Assembly (NCBI GenBank): GCA_012656075.1
Contig: JAAKBF010000194.1
Location: 350,237 to 414,236 of the forward strand
DNA from: Phytophthora hibernalis
Lineage: Eukaryota > Oomycota > Peronosporomycetes > Peronosporales > Peronosporaceae
Direction of reading: 5' to 3'
Length of the DNA stretch: 64,000 nucleotides
Position 1 is the first letter of the stretch; the number at the start of each line of letters is the position of its first letter. The notes below the pieces were generated by a model that saw only the letters and a list, made by a program, of their open reading frames with translations, did not search any database and was not told where the DNA came from. Positions 11,708-22,897 of this stretch are shown piece by piece. The position numbers and the translations under genes were made by a program.

Positions 11708-12548
11708 TTAGGCCAGGAGGCGAGGACGGATGGGGCCGATGGCCGAGTACGGGAGCGCACTCGCCAGCGACAGCTCGCGGATGGACGGCAGCTTGTAGCC
11801 GCTGATCATCTTGCGGGCGGGGAGAGCACCGGCAGACTGAAGCCCGGCGTTGCGTTCATTGGAGGGGACAGCACTTGAGGCTGACATTGCACCGGCTTGG
11901 CCACAACAGACTCCGAGGTCGCGTCTGGACGCGGAGAATGGGTTTGCACTTGTCTGCAGCAGCGACGCTGGAGGCCGCCACCGCCGCGCGCTTGGCCGGC
12001 TGCTCCTCCTCGCAAGAGGCTTTGCGCTTGCGCGACTTCTTGCTCTGGCGCTTGACCAGCGACATCTCGCTGTAGTTGTCCCGCGTGAAGTGCTCGCGAC
12101 TGTACGTGGGGAACTGGGCGCGGGCCTTGCTCCACTTGCGGAAGCCGAAGTAGTTGAGCTGGCGCTGGAAGCTCGAGAAGTTCTTGTTCTTGAAGTACTT
12201 GGGCAGGATCTGGGCGGCCATGGCCTCCTTGTCCAGGATCTGGAACGCCATGCCGTCCTCGGCCCAGCGGATGATCTTGGCGTTCTCACGTCGCAGCATC
12301 TGGTGCAGGTGCAGTAGGAAGGGGGCCACCCAGCCGCGCTTTGGGGCCTCCTCGCTGGAGGACGCACTGTTCGTACTGGAGCAACTGGCCACCGACGTCG
12401 CAGGGGACGGAGGGCATACGGGCTCGACCTCAGCGGAAAGCAAGTCTTGGACGTTCATTGCGACGCTTGTGCTCAACACGGCGAATTCGGAAATGAGACT
12501 GGCAGGCGTTCGACCGGTGCGTGTTTCTGCCTTGCTGTCGAGGCCCAT
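11708..12548 (-). CDS. HSF-type transcription factor, left copy (frame broken at 3' end)
   Basis: Heat-shock-factor family protein that binds DNA through a winged helix. The DNA-binding domain spans about residues 73-168 (WVAPFLLHLHQMLRREN... with recognition helix NFSSFQRQLNYFGFRKW near 123-139), followed by a basic KKSRKRK signal. There is no obvious long hydrophobic-repeat trimerisation domain, so it is a short member. The protein is identical to the right copy up to the residue before the GG run at 11933-11934 (plus strand), where one base is missing relative to the other copy; the frame then stops at 11856. A second break shared with the right copy (GGGG run 11819-11822) hides a tail with LPSIRELSLAS that ends at 11708-11710. 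This copy is either a damaged duplicate or a base-call error. Confidence 0.8.
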
Positions 12549-12732
12549 AGTGAATCGCTATAGTTTTTCTTTTTTGAATCCAGATTCGTCGGAAAGAGGA
12601 TACATCCGGGATTGAATGCCCGGCACCTCACGCGAATCTTGGTGTGGGTAGAACAACCTTGCGAGACAGTGGCCGTTGCGTGCTGCAATTTGCTTTCGAG
12701 TTGATGACCGCTACCATAATGCGGCTAACCAC

Positions 12733-12739
12733 TTTTATA
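12733..12739 (-). promoter_or_regulatory. TATA-like box upstream of the left HSF copy
   Basis: TATAAAA on the minus strand inside CTATAAAAG, 185 bp upstream of the HSF start codon. It is mirrored exactly in the right arm (16338-16344), so both copies carry the same core promoter. Function is inferred from motif and position only. Confidence 0.4.
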
Positions 12740-13572
12740 GCTAAGCTTAGGAGCGGATCTGTAGTCGCGCCACTTGCATGCCACCGAGTAGAGAAACCTA
12801 GCGAAAACGCGGGGCATCGGGGTTCCTTTCGCTAATGACGGGGCAAGCCTGTTCCCTCCCGATTTGTCGATGGTCCGCCGAGATTCCCTCAGCTTGAGTT
12901 TGTAAAGCCGAGCGAATCTTGGGTTGCATCTGCAGCATCCCAGTGTAGGTTTCAGTCGGGAAACCACCAATGTTTAACACCAATGGCGAAATGCCGCTAC
13001 CAACCTCGATTGCATTGCGCAGGAATTTGCTCGGCACTGGGTTCTCTCTCGTAGGACCGGCTAAAGCCGCAATGGATCCTGAAAGGCAAGCACTGCCGAA
13101 CTAGATAGCTGCAGGAAGTCTGCTCTGGGCAACCAGCTCAAAGATTCTGTTTCTATAATACCAGTACGCAATTGTTGCCATGTTTTTGAATTTCCTGAAT
13201 CCTGCTTCATCAGCACAACCTTCTAAGCTACAACTTCCGCCTGGAACTCGATCGAAGTTGACGGCGCATTATGAACCTCCGCTTGGATACAACTAGTACA
13301 CATTTGAGGCAATGCCTGCCAGGTAGATATGCGAACTACCGGTAGATTTAATTTCGAGTGAGCCGATAATTATGCTGCATTTTGGACCATTTTAAGGTCA
13401 CTTTCACAAACAAATCTTCAAACGCCGCAATTGTTCACGAGTTCACATCCTGTTTTTCTGTCTCCTGTAGCTTTTGCTCCATTAGAGATAGATACATGTA
13501 CTGATAAATCTTGCCTGGGTTGGTTGGACAAGCAAAACTTCTCGAATGGTTTCGGTCAACGTCTCGACAACT

Positions 13573-14580
13573 TTAATCGTCGCTATCGTCATCGTCCTCG
13601 GAGGTATCTGTAGCGTCAATTTCTTCTTCGCCCTCATCCTCGTCGCTGTCGTGAAACGCTACAATGGGGTTTCCTTCTCGCCAATTCTTCATCAGCTCCA
13701 AAATTTGTGGATGCGTGTGCAGAATAGCGAGGTGAGAGAAGTCTCTCCAAACTATTCGAGATTGTCTTGGGTTAGTGATGATGAATTCAAAAGATTTTTG
13801 TTGAGCTTACCTTGTTCGGTTTATCAGCCAGCTCGGCATCGCACTGCTGCAGCATGTTCATCAGGAGATTCACACTCCCACCGGTAGCCGCGTAGTGCAA
13901 CGCTGTCATGCCTTGAGCCTACACACAATTCACTCTGAATAATGTTTACAGAATTGTGGCTTGGATCCTTGTACCGGTACGTACATCTTGCAATGTGAGA
14001 TCTGAGCCAGCGTTCAGGAATACCATCTAGCTGATGTAGGGGTGTCCCTCCTTCAGCACAGAGCATCAGCGGCGTCTGTCAAACACCTACGAATCGCGTG
14101 GTCAACAATACGCTCAACATGTAACACGCAACATGATGGACATTTACATTTCGTGCATCAACCGAAGCACCGAGCTCGATAAGGGTTTCTGCTGCGAGTT
14201 TGCTTTCACCGACGACGGTCAACATCAATGGGGTTGTACCCACCGATCTTGAACATTCAAGTTGGCACCATACTTAGCAAGCAGACGCACGATGTCTAGG
14301 TTGCCAACGCGACTTGCCCAGTGCAGGGGTGTCCAGCCATCTCTCTAAGCAGCGACAATCGTTTCACACGCATTACGTTATTGTCTGTACCACGGCCCGA
14401 CATTCTCGCCGAAGCACGAACACGTACATCTTTCTTACTGAGCGACGCTCCCTTTTTCAGCAAGACGTGACAGATGCTCGTCCGGTGCAGTGTGCACGCC
14501 CAGTGCAATGCATTTCTACCGTCGGAGCCGTTGGCGTTGATGTCAATCTTGTTTGCAATGCCAGACAGAATTTCGTCCAC
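13573..14580 (-). CDS. Ankyrin-repeat protein, several exons, frame disturbed
   Basis: Lies in the loop of the inverted repeat. Reading on the minus strand gives consecutive ankyrin repeats: NALHWACTLHRTSICHVLLK, then DGWTPLHWASRVGNLDIVRL, then TTPLMLTVVGESKLAAETLI, then TPLMLCAEGG, then MTALHYAATGGSVNLLMNML. It ends in a very acidic tail (SDEDEGEEEIDATDTSEDD) and a TAA at 13573-13575. Ankyrin repeats mediate protein binding; no other domain shows. Short GT-AG introns separate the exons. The frame needs one extra base near the GG/GGG runs at about 14243-14248, another shift or a TAG readthrough near 14020-14040, and the last junction is out of phase as read. I could not find a convincing first exon above 14580. 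It may be a real gene with base-call errors or a decaying one. Confidence 0.6.
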
Positions 14581-14745
14581 GTTGTCTACGCGTGGTAGTA
14601 AGCAGAGTAGTGTATGTCAGTCATTCAGTTTGTAAGCTTTGCCGTGATAGCCATCGTGCCTATTTTCGCAGCTAGTGTAAAGCCATCGGCAATTCTGCCG
14701 GCTCGTTTTGCTTCCTAGAACCATAGGCACAGAACGCAATGGTGT

Positions 14746-15639
14746 TTAGTAAGGAGGCACTGAAAACCCACGAAAGGGAATCCGTACATCGTAGGAATGC
14801 GACAGCCGCCAGAGCACATAGGTGACGGCAGCAAACGGGATTGCAGCTATGGCAAACGTATGCGTTGATCCTGTCTCGATGCATGTGAACGTATTGATCT
14901 TCATGGTATCGCGGCACTGCTCGTCATACGCCGTCACCATGCGCTGCCACAGCGCCACGGCCGGGATTAGCGTCACCGTCTCAAAGAGCGAGCACATCAC
15001 AGGCGTGACCAGCGTGGCCTCCTTCCCCTCTCCATTCCACGTGGGGATTTTGATATTCAAGGCCACCATGGCGCTGGATAGGAAACTGACAATAGCGGCG
15101 ATCAGTGCCAAGACAATGAAAGCTCTCGTGGCTGTTGCATCCTCTAAACACCACGGATCGCTGGAGGAAACCACCGAGAGGGCGCTGCAAACTCGAGCGT
15201 CAGTTAGCAGGAGCAACAGTAGAAAACTTCAGTCTAGAGACGCTACCAGAAGTGGCTGTAGATCGTGAAAGGCTGGGCCGCCGACTTGACGTCGGAGCTG
15301 TCGACCGCGGCGCCAGCGTTGATGAGTTTGTAGCGCACGCCAGTCCCTGAACCGCAGATAATGCGTCACAAAAGGTATCCTGTGTGAGATTCGATCGCCC
15401 TACAGTACTCAAGTCGTTTGTATCGCACCGTGAGGAACCAGAGGCCGATGTCTACGGAGTTGACGGCGTCATGAGCCCATTTTTGGCCGCTGGTAGCAGC
15501 CAGCAGCAACACCAACGACACGAAGCTGCACATGTTGCCTGCGCAGTGAGTGCAGATCATTAGTTTGCCCATGTAGCGAGAGGTTCAGGGGACTCCACTC
15601 AGACCACGCACCAAGCAGGAAGCGCACACGAATCTTCAT
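14746..15639 (-). CDS. Four-transmembrane membrane protein, unknown function
   Basis: Four exons (15639-15612, 15538-15429, 15379-15247, 15184-14746) join with introns 15539-15611, 15380-15428 and 15185-15246. The first exon reads MKIRVRFLL. Hydrophobic segments are NMCSFVSLVLLLAATSG, AFIVLALIAAIVSFLSSAMV, TLVTPVMCSLFETVTLIPAV and FAIAAIPFAAVTYVLW, a claudin/tetraspan-like layout with a Cys-containing first loop. One base seems missing in the TTT run 15327-15329 (plus strand). Allowing for it gives 711 nt, 236 aa, ending at 14746. No catalytic motif; I do not recognise a named family. Its ATG lies only 10 bp from the edge of the right inverted-repeat arm, so its promoter is inside the arm. 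Confidence 0.65.
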
Positions 15640-16337
15640 AATGCAGACTGCGGCGTTTGAAGATTTGTTTGTGAAAGTGACCTTAAAATGGTCCAAAATG
15701 CAGCATAATTATCGGCTCACTCGAAATTAAATCTACCGGTAGTTCGCATATCTACCTGGCAGGCATTGCCTCAAATGTGTACTAGTTGTATCCAAGCGGA
15801 GGTTCATAATGCGCCGTCAACTTCGATCGAGTTCCAGGCGGAAGTTGTAGCTTAGAAGGTTGTGCTGATGAAGCAGGATTCAGGAAATTCAAAAACATGG
15901 CAACAATTGCGTACTGGTATTATAGAAACAGAATCTTTGAGCTGGTTGCCCAGAGCAGACTTCCTGCAGCTATCTAGTTCGGCAGTGCTTGCCTTTCAGG
16001 ATCCATTGCGGCTTTAGCCGGTCCTACGAAGAGAACCCAGTGCCGAGCAAATTCCTGCGCAATGCAATCGAGGTTGGTAGCGGCATTTCGCCATTGGTGT
16101 TAAACATTGGTGGTTTCCCGACTGAAACCTACACTGGGATGCTGCAGATGCAACCCAAGATTCGCTCGGCTTTACAAACTCAAGCTGAGGGAATCTCGGC
16201 GGACCATCGACAAATCGGGAGGGAACAGGCTTGCCCCGTCATTAGCGAAAGGAACCCCGATGCCCCGCGTTTTCGCTAGGTTTCTCTACTCGGTGGCATG
16301 CAAGTGGCGCGACTACAGATCCGCTCCTAAGCTTAGC

Positions 16338-16344
16338 TATAAAA
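16338..16344 (+). promoter_or_regulatory. TATA-like box upstream of the right HSF copy
   Basis: TATAAAA within CTATAAAAG, 185 bp before the ATG at 16529; the mirror of 12733-12739. The rest of 15649-16528 shows no convincing gene. Confidence 0.4.
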
Positions 16345-16528
16345 GTGGTTAGCCGCATTATGGTAGCGGTCATCAACTCGAAAGCAAATTGCAGCACGCA
16401 ACGGCCACTGTCTCGCAAGGTTGCCCTACCCACACCAAGATTCGCGTGAGGTGCCGGGCATTCAATCCCGGATGTATCCTCTTTCCGACGAATCTGGATT
16501 CAAAAAAGAAAAACTATAGCGATTCACT

Positions 16529-17370
16529 ATGGGCCTCGACAGCAAGGCAGAAACACGCACCGGTCGAACGCCTGCCAGTCTCATTTCCGAATTCGCCGTG
16601 TTGAGCACAAGCGTCGCAATGAACGTCCAAGACTTGCTTTCCGCTGAGGTCGAGCCCGTATGCCCTCCGTCCCCTGCGACGTCGGTGGCCAGTTGCTCCA
16701 GTACGAACAGTGCGTCCTCCAGCGAGGAGGCCCCAAAGCGCGGCTGGGTGGCCCCCTTCCTACTGCACCTGCACCAGATGCTGCGACGTGAGAACGCCAA
16801 GATCATCCGCTGGGCCGAGGACGGCATGGCGTTCCAGATCCTGGACAAGGAGGCCATGGCCGCCCAGATCCTGCCCAAGTACTTCAAGAACAAGAACTTC
16901 TCGAGCTTCCAGCGCCAGCTCAACTACTTCGGCTTCCGCAAGTGGAGCAAGGCCCGCGCCCAGTTCCCCACGTACAGTCGCGAGCACTTCACGCGGGACA
17001 ACTACAGCGAGATGTCGCTGGTCAAGCGCCAGAGCAAGAAGTCGCGCAAGCGCAAAGCCTCTTGCGAGGAGGAGCAGCCGGCCAAGCGCGCGGCGGTGGC
17101 GGCCTCCAGCGTCGCTGCTGCAGACAAGTGCAAACCCATTCTCCCGCGTCCAGACGCGACCTCGGAGTCTGTTGTGGCCAAGCCGGTGCAATGTCAGCCT
17201 CAAGTGCTGTCCCCTCCAATGAACGCAACGCCGGGCTTCAGTCTGCCGGTGCTCTCCCCGCCCGCAAGATGATCAGCGGCTACAAGCTGCCGTCCATCCG
17301 CGAGCTGTCGCTGGCGAGTGCGCTCCCGTACTCGGCCATCGGCCCCATCCGTCCTCGCCTCCTGGCCTAA
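16529..17370 (+). CDS. HSF-type transcription factor, right copy
   Basis: The better-preserved of the two HSF copies. ATG at 16529; the frame as read gives 247 aa ending VLSPPAR at 17272. Residues 73-168 are the HSF winged helix and 170-176 a KKSRKRK nuclear signal. Beyond the stop, the next frame encodes a protein-like tail (ISGYKLPSIRELSLASALPY) to a TAA at 17368-17370. One more C in the CCCC run 17256-17259 would join the two into about 280 aa. The LPSIREL-type tail looks conserved rather than random, so I take the long form as likely. The two HSF genes point away from each other and from the loop genes. HSFs drive heat and stress genes in eukaryotes; the target here is unknown. Confidence 0.85.
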
Positions 17371-17576
17371 GTGGCCGTCGTGTGTATTTTATGGTAGTCA
17401 CCCCACCAACATTATTTAAACAGAAGTATCTTTTCTTGACATTTCTTTTCAAAATACGGGTAAAAAATTCGGAGCCATTCTCTAATTGCGGGAACCGACC
17501 GTTGCAAGATCCCGTTGAACGGGCAGTTGGTACCACTTCAAGTTTTCCTCTTCAGAGCACAAGCCATCAAGTGCAA

Positions 17577-19537
17577 ATGTGGCGTCTGAAGCTGCTTTTG
17601 CTTGCGGCTTCACTGCTCCCCACTGCAAAATCTTGCACCATGATCGCTGTAGGACGCAACGCCACCGTCGACGGCTCCACATTGGTGGCACACACGGACG
17701 ACGCTGGGTATGGCGCTGCCGACCTGCGGATGGTTCGTGTTCCAGCTCAGGACCACGAGGTAGGAGCAATGCGCCACGTGTACAATATCCAGCCAGGCTA
17801 TCCGCGGCTGGTGACGACTGAGCGAGGACCCGAGTATGAGCCCAAGAACGACCAGGAGCAGCTCATGACGCCGCTGGGCGAGATCCCACAGGTGCCGCAC
17901 ACGTACGGCTACTTTGATCAGGACTACGGATTCATGAACGAGGTGCAACTCAGTATCGGAGAGAGCACGTGTGGGGCCAGAACGGCGGGATGGCCGATAG
18001 ATGCTGGTCTACACGGGAACAACGTGTTTGGGATCGGAGAGCTCAGCAAATTGGCTTTGGAGCGCTGCGACTCGGCTCGCTGTGCAGTGCAGACCATGGG
18101 CGACTTGGCTGTCAAGTACGGGTTCTACAGTGAAGACAGCGGTGACCCAGCCAGCCCAGGGTACGTGAGCTCTGCTGAGGCGTTGGGTATAACCGATCGA
18201 TACGGCGAAGTGTGGGTCTTTCACGTCCTGACGGGCCCTCAGAATGCGAGTGCGGTGTGGGCTGCACAGCGTGTACTTGACACGCATGTAATTGTGGTGG
18301 CCAACGGGTTTGTGATCCGTGAGATGGATCTGGACGACCCGGATCGCTTTCTGGCGTCCGAGAATGTGCTGTCTTTTGCTGAAGAAATGGGCTGGTGGGA
18401 GCCGAAAGAAGGCAAGCCATTCGACTTCACCGCTGCCTACGCTTCTCCGACTCCTGATCCTGTACGGGCATTGTATATGGGCCGTCGCATGTGGCGAGTG
18501 TATGATCTTGTGGCGCCGTCGTTACAGCTTGACTCCCGTCTTGGGCACTACCCAGAGTTCCCGACGTATCCGTTTTCAGTCGAACCTGATCAAAGCCTTG
18601 ATGTCTCGGACGTGACAAGACTGCTACGCGACTACTTTCAAGGAACTCCTTACGACTTGTCCAAGGGGCTCGCTGCTGGGCCGTTCGGTATGCCAATGCG
18701 TTGGGGAGGTGACGAAAAGGGAGTGGTTGGTGGTTGGGAGCGGCCGATTTCAATGTATCGCACAGTCTACAGCTTCGTGCTGCAGGTTCGTGGCCATCTT
18801 CCAGACGCTGTAGGTGGAGTGGCCTGGTATGGACAGAGCTCTCCGCATGCCTCGGTGTATGTGCCTTTCTCCTGCGCGCAGGAAGAAATCCCCGCAGTCT
18901 ACACCCTCGGTAAGGAAAGTGAGTTCACGCCTGGATCTGCCTGGTGGGCTTTCAGCTTCGTAAACAACTGGAGCATGATCCGCTTTGACGCTATCAGCAA
19001 GGATATCCGCGCTCGAATTGCTGAGCTGCAAAAGGCATGCTTTGCCGAGCGAAAAGCAATGGAGCACCACGTTACCCACGCCAGCTCCTTGACAGCAGTA
19101 AAAGCACGCATTTATCTGCAACAGCAGTCAAATCAACTAGCATTGCGGGTCGTCGAAGAATGGTGGTCGTTCGCGTGGAAACTTGTGGGTAAATTCACGG
19201 ACGGATATATCACCACCGGGGAGGCCCCGAGGAAATGAAGATGCCTGGTTACCCAGAATGGTGGCTCAAGCTTAGCGAGTTCTCAAAGTGGCCAGGCACC
19301 ACGCTGATACCGCCACACATTCCCGCATTAGAAAAGCAGCTCGAACTGTTTGAAAATCGCCAGAACGCCAATCTAGTGGTGCATCAGTCTGCTGATGGAG
19401 ACAGTGCAACGTCTACAAGCACTCTTTCAATCGCTGAGGTGGGTCTTGCTGCTGCTGTTGGAGCTGTCGTGGGTGCCTCAGTTACATGGTTTATCGCCGA
19501 GCGTCAACGGTTGTCCGAGTATCGGCCCATCGCTTAG
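17577..19537 (+). CDS. C69-family peptidase (secreted or membrane-anchored dipeptidase)
   Basis: C69 enzymes are N-terminal-nucleophile dipeptidases whose mature protein begins with the catalytic Cys. Seen: a signal peptide (MWRLKLLLLAASLLPTAKS), Cys20 right after it, then TMIAVGRNATVDGSTLVAHT and GESTCGARTAGWP, typical of the family. The frame ends at 19236-19238, but the family's C-terminal block (MPGYPEWWLKLSEF) lies in the next frame; one base seems missing in the CCCC run 19225-19228. The joined product would be about 653 aa. It ends with a hydrophobic segment (VGLAAAVGAVVGASVTWFIA) and a short basic tail, so the enzyme is probably anchored in a membrane facing the lumen or outside. It is convergent with the DEAD-box gene; 19538-19789 is plain spacer. 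Confidence 0.88.
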
Positions 19538-19789
19538 TTAAGCAGCGCGCTTGGAGAGAGGAGCGTGCTTACATGTATGATTTGGTGTTCGTTTGGGCAG
19601 TGCACAAGCACCTACGTAGTGACGCACGGTGAGCAGACATGTTATAAGCTGCGTGTTTTGCTACAATCGAGAAATACATCTAAGTTGTGACAACGGAGCG
19701 CCTTACCTTGGTACCTTGAGATTCTGCAACCGCACATCGCTTTCCAGTTGCTTGGTCAATCGTACGCCACTCGTCCAGTGGGAGGGTAT

Positions 19790-21626
19790 CTAGTATCTCT
19801 TGTGCGGCTCTTTGTAGTTCCGCTTGGACGCTGGGCTCTCTGAACGCTTGCGTTCGTAGGAACGTCCTTCACGTCTGGTGCTCGGCGAGGCACTTCGATT
19901 GCCCTGGGTCGGCCGGCTACTATGCGAAGGCTTGCCTTCGTCGTCGCTAAACGATCTCCACGAACTACCGCCACGCTTTTCGGAGCCCTCGCGTGTCGGC
20001 GGCTTGCTAAAACCTGACCGACCACTGCCACTCCGAATTTTGCTGGTGAACCTGTCCAATTCTCCTCCTTTGGCTTTGGGCTTGTGATCCCCACGAGGCT
20101 TCGTTGGCTTTGAGGCTGCAATGAGACCAGGAGTACTCATTAATCCCATCGCTCGCAAAGTCTTCTTCTGCAGCATCGGAACTTCATCAAGTCCAATGAG
20201 TTGGCTGTAGAGAGCACCCGTCTCGACAAGGTCCGTTTTCGACATGCCCAGCTTTTTCAGGTTCGAGTTGTAAAACCCGAGGAAAGCAGCATACGCCTTC
20301 TCTGCCGATTCTTTGAGCTGGCCAGAACCAAGTTTAGCGAGCACGCGTGGTTCGGTAGTTCTGCTTATCCAGCTGAGGGCTTTGCTCTAGCTCTGTGAGC
20401 GGCAAGTCGGCCAGGTCACGCAGCAAAGTCTTCTCGAAGTCGGCCAACACCAGAATACCACGCCCCTCCATACCCGCGCGGGCAGTTCGCCCGAGTCGGT
20501 GAATGTACTGGTCGCGATCCGTGAGACCAACCTGCAGGACGAGCGACACATCTGGGTAGTCGACGCCACGGGCGGACACATCAGATGAGAACATGATCAC
20601 CTTCTTCCCCTTACGAAAGGCATCTGCTGCCTTAGTGCGTGCAGATTGACTCTTGCGTGAGTGCATCTCCAAGACATTAGGAAAGCCAGCAGCCTGGAAA
20701 AGCTGCGCCATGAACTGCGCCGCCCGCGCAGTCGGCAGGAACACGATCACCTTGTACGCCGGAAGCTTCATGTGTTCCTCCAGCACGCCCTCCACCACCG
20801 GAATCACGTCTTGCAAAGGGCACACGACAAACTCCTGCACAGCTTGAGTGTTGGTCTGCTGGTCGTCGCCCTCGATTGTATCCACAAAGGCATAGTCGTC
20901 ACGCAGCGCCACATCCTTGAGCTCTTCCGTGGCAGTCGGCAACGTCGCACTGAAGAGCAGCGTCTGCCGCTGCTTGGGCAAGCGGCTGATGATCCGCATG
21001 ATGTCGGGGCGGAAGCCCATGTCCAACAGACGGTCGGCCTCGTCCAGAACAAGCACCTGCAGTCCGTCCAACCTCTTTCGAATGTGTCCGCTGTCATCCT
21101 GCAGATGGGCCTGCAGTCTTCCTGGGGTGGACACCAGCACGTCAACACCTCCAGGCTTCGTCAGTTCCTTGATGTCCTTGTTCACGGAACTTCCACCCAC
21201 AAAGCAGGACGTGCGCAGTCCGTGGGCGTCCGTGAGCTTAACGGCTTCCACTGCGATCTGCTGCGCCAGCTCTCGCGTCGGAGAGATCACGAGCGCCGAG
21301 ATCTTACCCTGACTCTTGTGCGGGTTCTTTAGCATACGCTCCAGCGTCGGCAGCAAGAAGGCGATAGTCTTGCCATTGCCGGTCTTGCCCTTGGCCAGCA
21401 CATCGCGTCCTTCCAGCACTAGCGGCAGTGTATCATTCTGCACGTGCGTGAGGAACTCGTAGCCCATGTCACGGATCAAGACATCCTTGGACTTCTGGGT
21501 GATTGGCAGCGATGCAAACGAAACGTCCGACAAGTAGCTACCAGCCGCCAATGGGACGGCGCTGGAGCGGAAGCTGCGGCGAAGCAAACGCGTCGGCAGC
21601 AACGAGAGGTGGCGAGTCGTCCACAT
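19790..21626 (-). CDS. DEAD-box RNA helicase, probably mitochondrial
   Basis: ATP-dependent RNA helicase of the MSS116-like type. The N terminus (MWTTRHLSLLPTRLLRRSFR) is Arg/Ser/Leu-rich without acidic residues, as in a mitochondrial presequence. Motifs in order: Walker A GKTGNGKT, PTRELAQQ, GG, TPGRL, DEAD in LVLDEADRLLDMGF, SAT in LLFSATLP, SARGVDYPDV, HRLGRTARAG. The frame changes near the GG at 20349-20350 (one base too many); allowing for it gives about 611 aa. The C-terminal extension is very basic and Ser/Arg-rich (SWRSFSDDEGKPSHSS, RREGRSYERKRSES). It is paralogous to the helicase at 24856-26660: both share the DYLSDV/SYLSDV-FASL lead and the HSRKSQ and LGFY blocks. Confidence 0.92.
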
Positions 21627-21824
21627 CTTGTCCTTGAATGGTAGGTCGCGAGCGGCGACCCAAAATAGCGTCGTTTGGGTGCGTCGTTTTGGGCCGAGCG
21701 GTATTTTTATCGATTGGCGATTGGCTATAAATATAGAGAGTGGGGCCGTAGACGTGACGTCACGGAATCTTATTTTGGGCCTCATTGTACGATTGACGAG
21801 ACAGCGGAGACCTGAACGGAGACC
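21627..21824. promoter_or_regulatory. Divergent promoter between helicase and p24 genes
   Basis: A 198-bp spacer between two diverging start codons. On the plus strand it holds a TATA-like TATAAATATA (21726-21735), a palindromic CRE/ATF-type TGACGTCA (21755-21762), and CCTCATTGTACGATTG about 30-50 bp before the p24 ATG, which fits the oomycete initiator (TCATT followed by CA-like and pyrimidine-rich bases). Roles are inferred. Confidence 0.55.
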
Positions 21825-22704
21825 ATGGCGCTCGGACGACTGCTGCGTGTCTTGGCGGCTTCTGTCGCTGTGCTGGTGACGGTGCCATCGCCCTCTGATG
21901 CCATGATCGTCACACTGGACGGCCGCGTGGAGGAGTGTTTCCACGAGTACGTGCGCACCAAGCGCACCGCCTTCATGAAAATCGGCGTGCTGGACTCGAC
22001 TGGCGCCTACGACGTGCGACTGAAGGCGTACGGCCCGTTCCCGTCGTACCCCGAGGAGGAGCAAGCGGGCAAGAACTTCTTCGACCAGGTGGTGGTCACG
22101 CCGCACGACGAGATGAACCAGAACGTCGAGCACAGCGGCTTCAACTTCGAGTCGGAGCACCGTGGCGGCTGGTACCGCTTCTGCCTCGACAACATGCACG
22201 ACGGCAAGCACAAGACGGTGGAGTGGTACACGTCCTTTGACCTGTCGAACGAGAACGATTTGGGCGAGGAGGATAAGCTGGAGAACCAGGCGCGCCAAGG
22301 TGCGGACTGTCCTGAGCTTTTGGTTGAGAGGATCACTTGCTGATTTATGTGGTGAATGTGTTTGTGCTGAAAACAGAGCACAAGGAAGGCGTCAAGACGT
22401 CGCTCGATCGGTTGCAGACGCTGCTGAAGCTGATCCGGAACGAGCAGGACTACTACCGCGCACGAGTACACCGCCACGTGCAGAGTGAGTTGCGATCAAT
22501 TCGTGCGCGTTTTGTAACGGCGTCAACTAACGGCTCGCCCATTGCTATTGTTGTGTTGCAGCGCTTGAGAGCAGCAAGTACCGCCTCGTCTACTACACGA
22601 TGTTCGAGCTTGCTGTGCTGGGCGCCATGTACGGTGCTCAGTCCTTCTTTCTGCACAAGTGGTTCAGCGACCGGGGGTATCTCTCCAAGCGCCAGTGGGC
22701 GTAA
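21825..22704 (+). CDS. p24/TMED family (emp24/GOLD) cargo receptor
   Basis: p24 proteins cycle between ER and Golgi in COPI/COPII vesicles and select cargo. Three exons (21825-22299, 22377-22484, 22562-22704) give 726 nt, 241 aa with clean GT-AG introns (22300-22376, 22485-22561). Seen: a signal peptide of about 26 residues, a GOLD-type luminal domain (RVEECFHEYVRTKRTAFMKI near the start, WYRFCLDNM with the second conserved Cys), a coiled-coil region (EGVKTSLDRLQTLLKLI) and one membrane span (LVYYTMFELAVLGAMYGAQS). The cytosolic tail (KWFSDRGYLSKRQWA) has aromatic residues but no C-terminal dilysine, so COPI retrieval may rely on partners. Confidence 0.92.
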
Positions 22705-22897
22705 ATTGCATGATGGCAGCGCGCATAGATTAGGTGGCAGCTTGTAACTACGTTTCAGTCTATGACTGACTGCAGTGATAAATTGCCAACAACCCGAGCA
22801 AGGAGCCATGAAGTTAAAAGCAATGGCGATAGAGATTCTCAACACCAACACACTTTTTGAATCGTCCTGTGCTGAGTTCTAGCACTTGGGTCATCAG

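Larger units (their letters stand above)
11653..13429. repeat. Left arm of 1,777-bp inverted repeat
   Basis: The reverse complement of 15649-17425. I see about four differences in 1,777 bp: an AA/GG pair near 12650, TCTCTC versus TCTTC near 13046, and CC versus CCC in the HSF coding region (11933-11934 versus 17143-17145). The outer edge lies at TTCTGTTTAAATAATG and the inner edge at AAACGCCGCA. The arm holds one whole HSF gene plus about 880 bp upstream of it. Confidence 0.95.
15649..17425. repeat. Right arm of 1,777-bp inverted repeat
   Basis: Partner of 11653-13429 and exactly the same length despite two compensating one-base indels. It starts 10 bp upstream of the four-TM gene's ATG and ends just after the HSF 3' region. 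The spacer between arms is 2,219 bp (13430-15648). Confidence 0.95.

Noticed and set aside
15989..16352. Two overlapping frames in the HSF upstream region, mirrored in the left arm (12725-13037).
   Set aside because: No domain, overlapping in different frames, and mirrored only because of the inverted repeat. Left unannotated.
16440..16480. A tRNA T-arm-like hairpin (CCGGG...TTCAATC...CCGG).
   Set aside because: Loop spacing is wrong and no acceptor, D or anticodon arms surround it.
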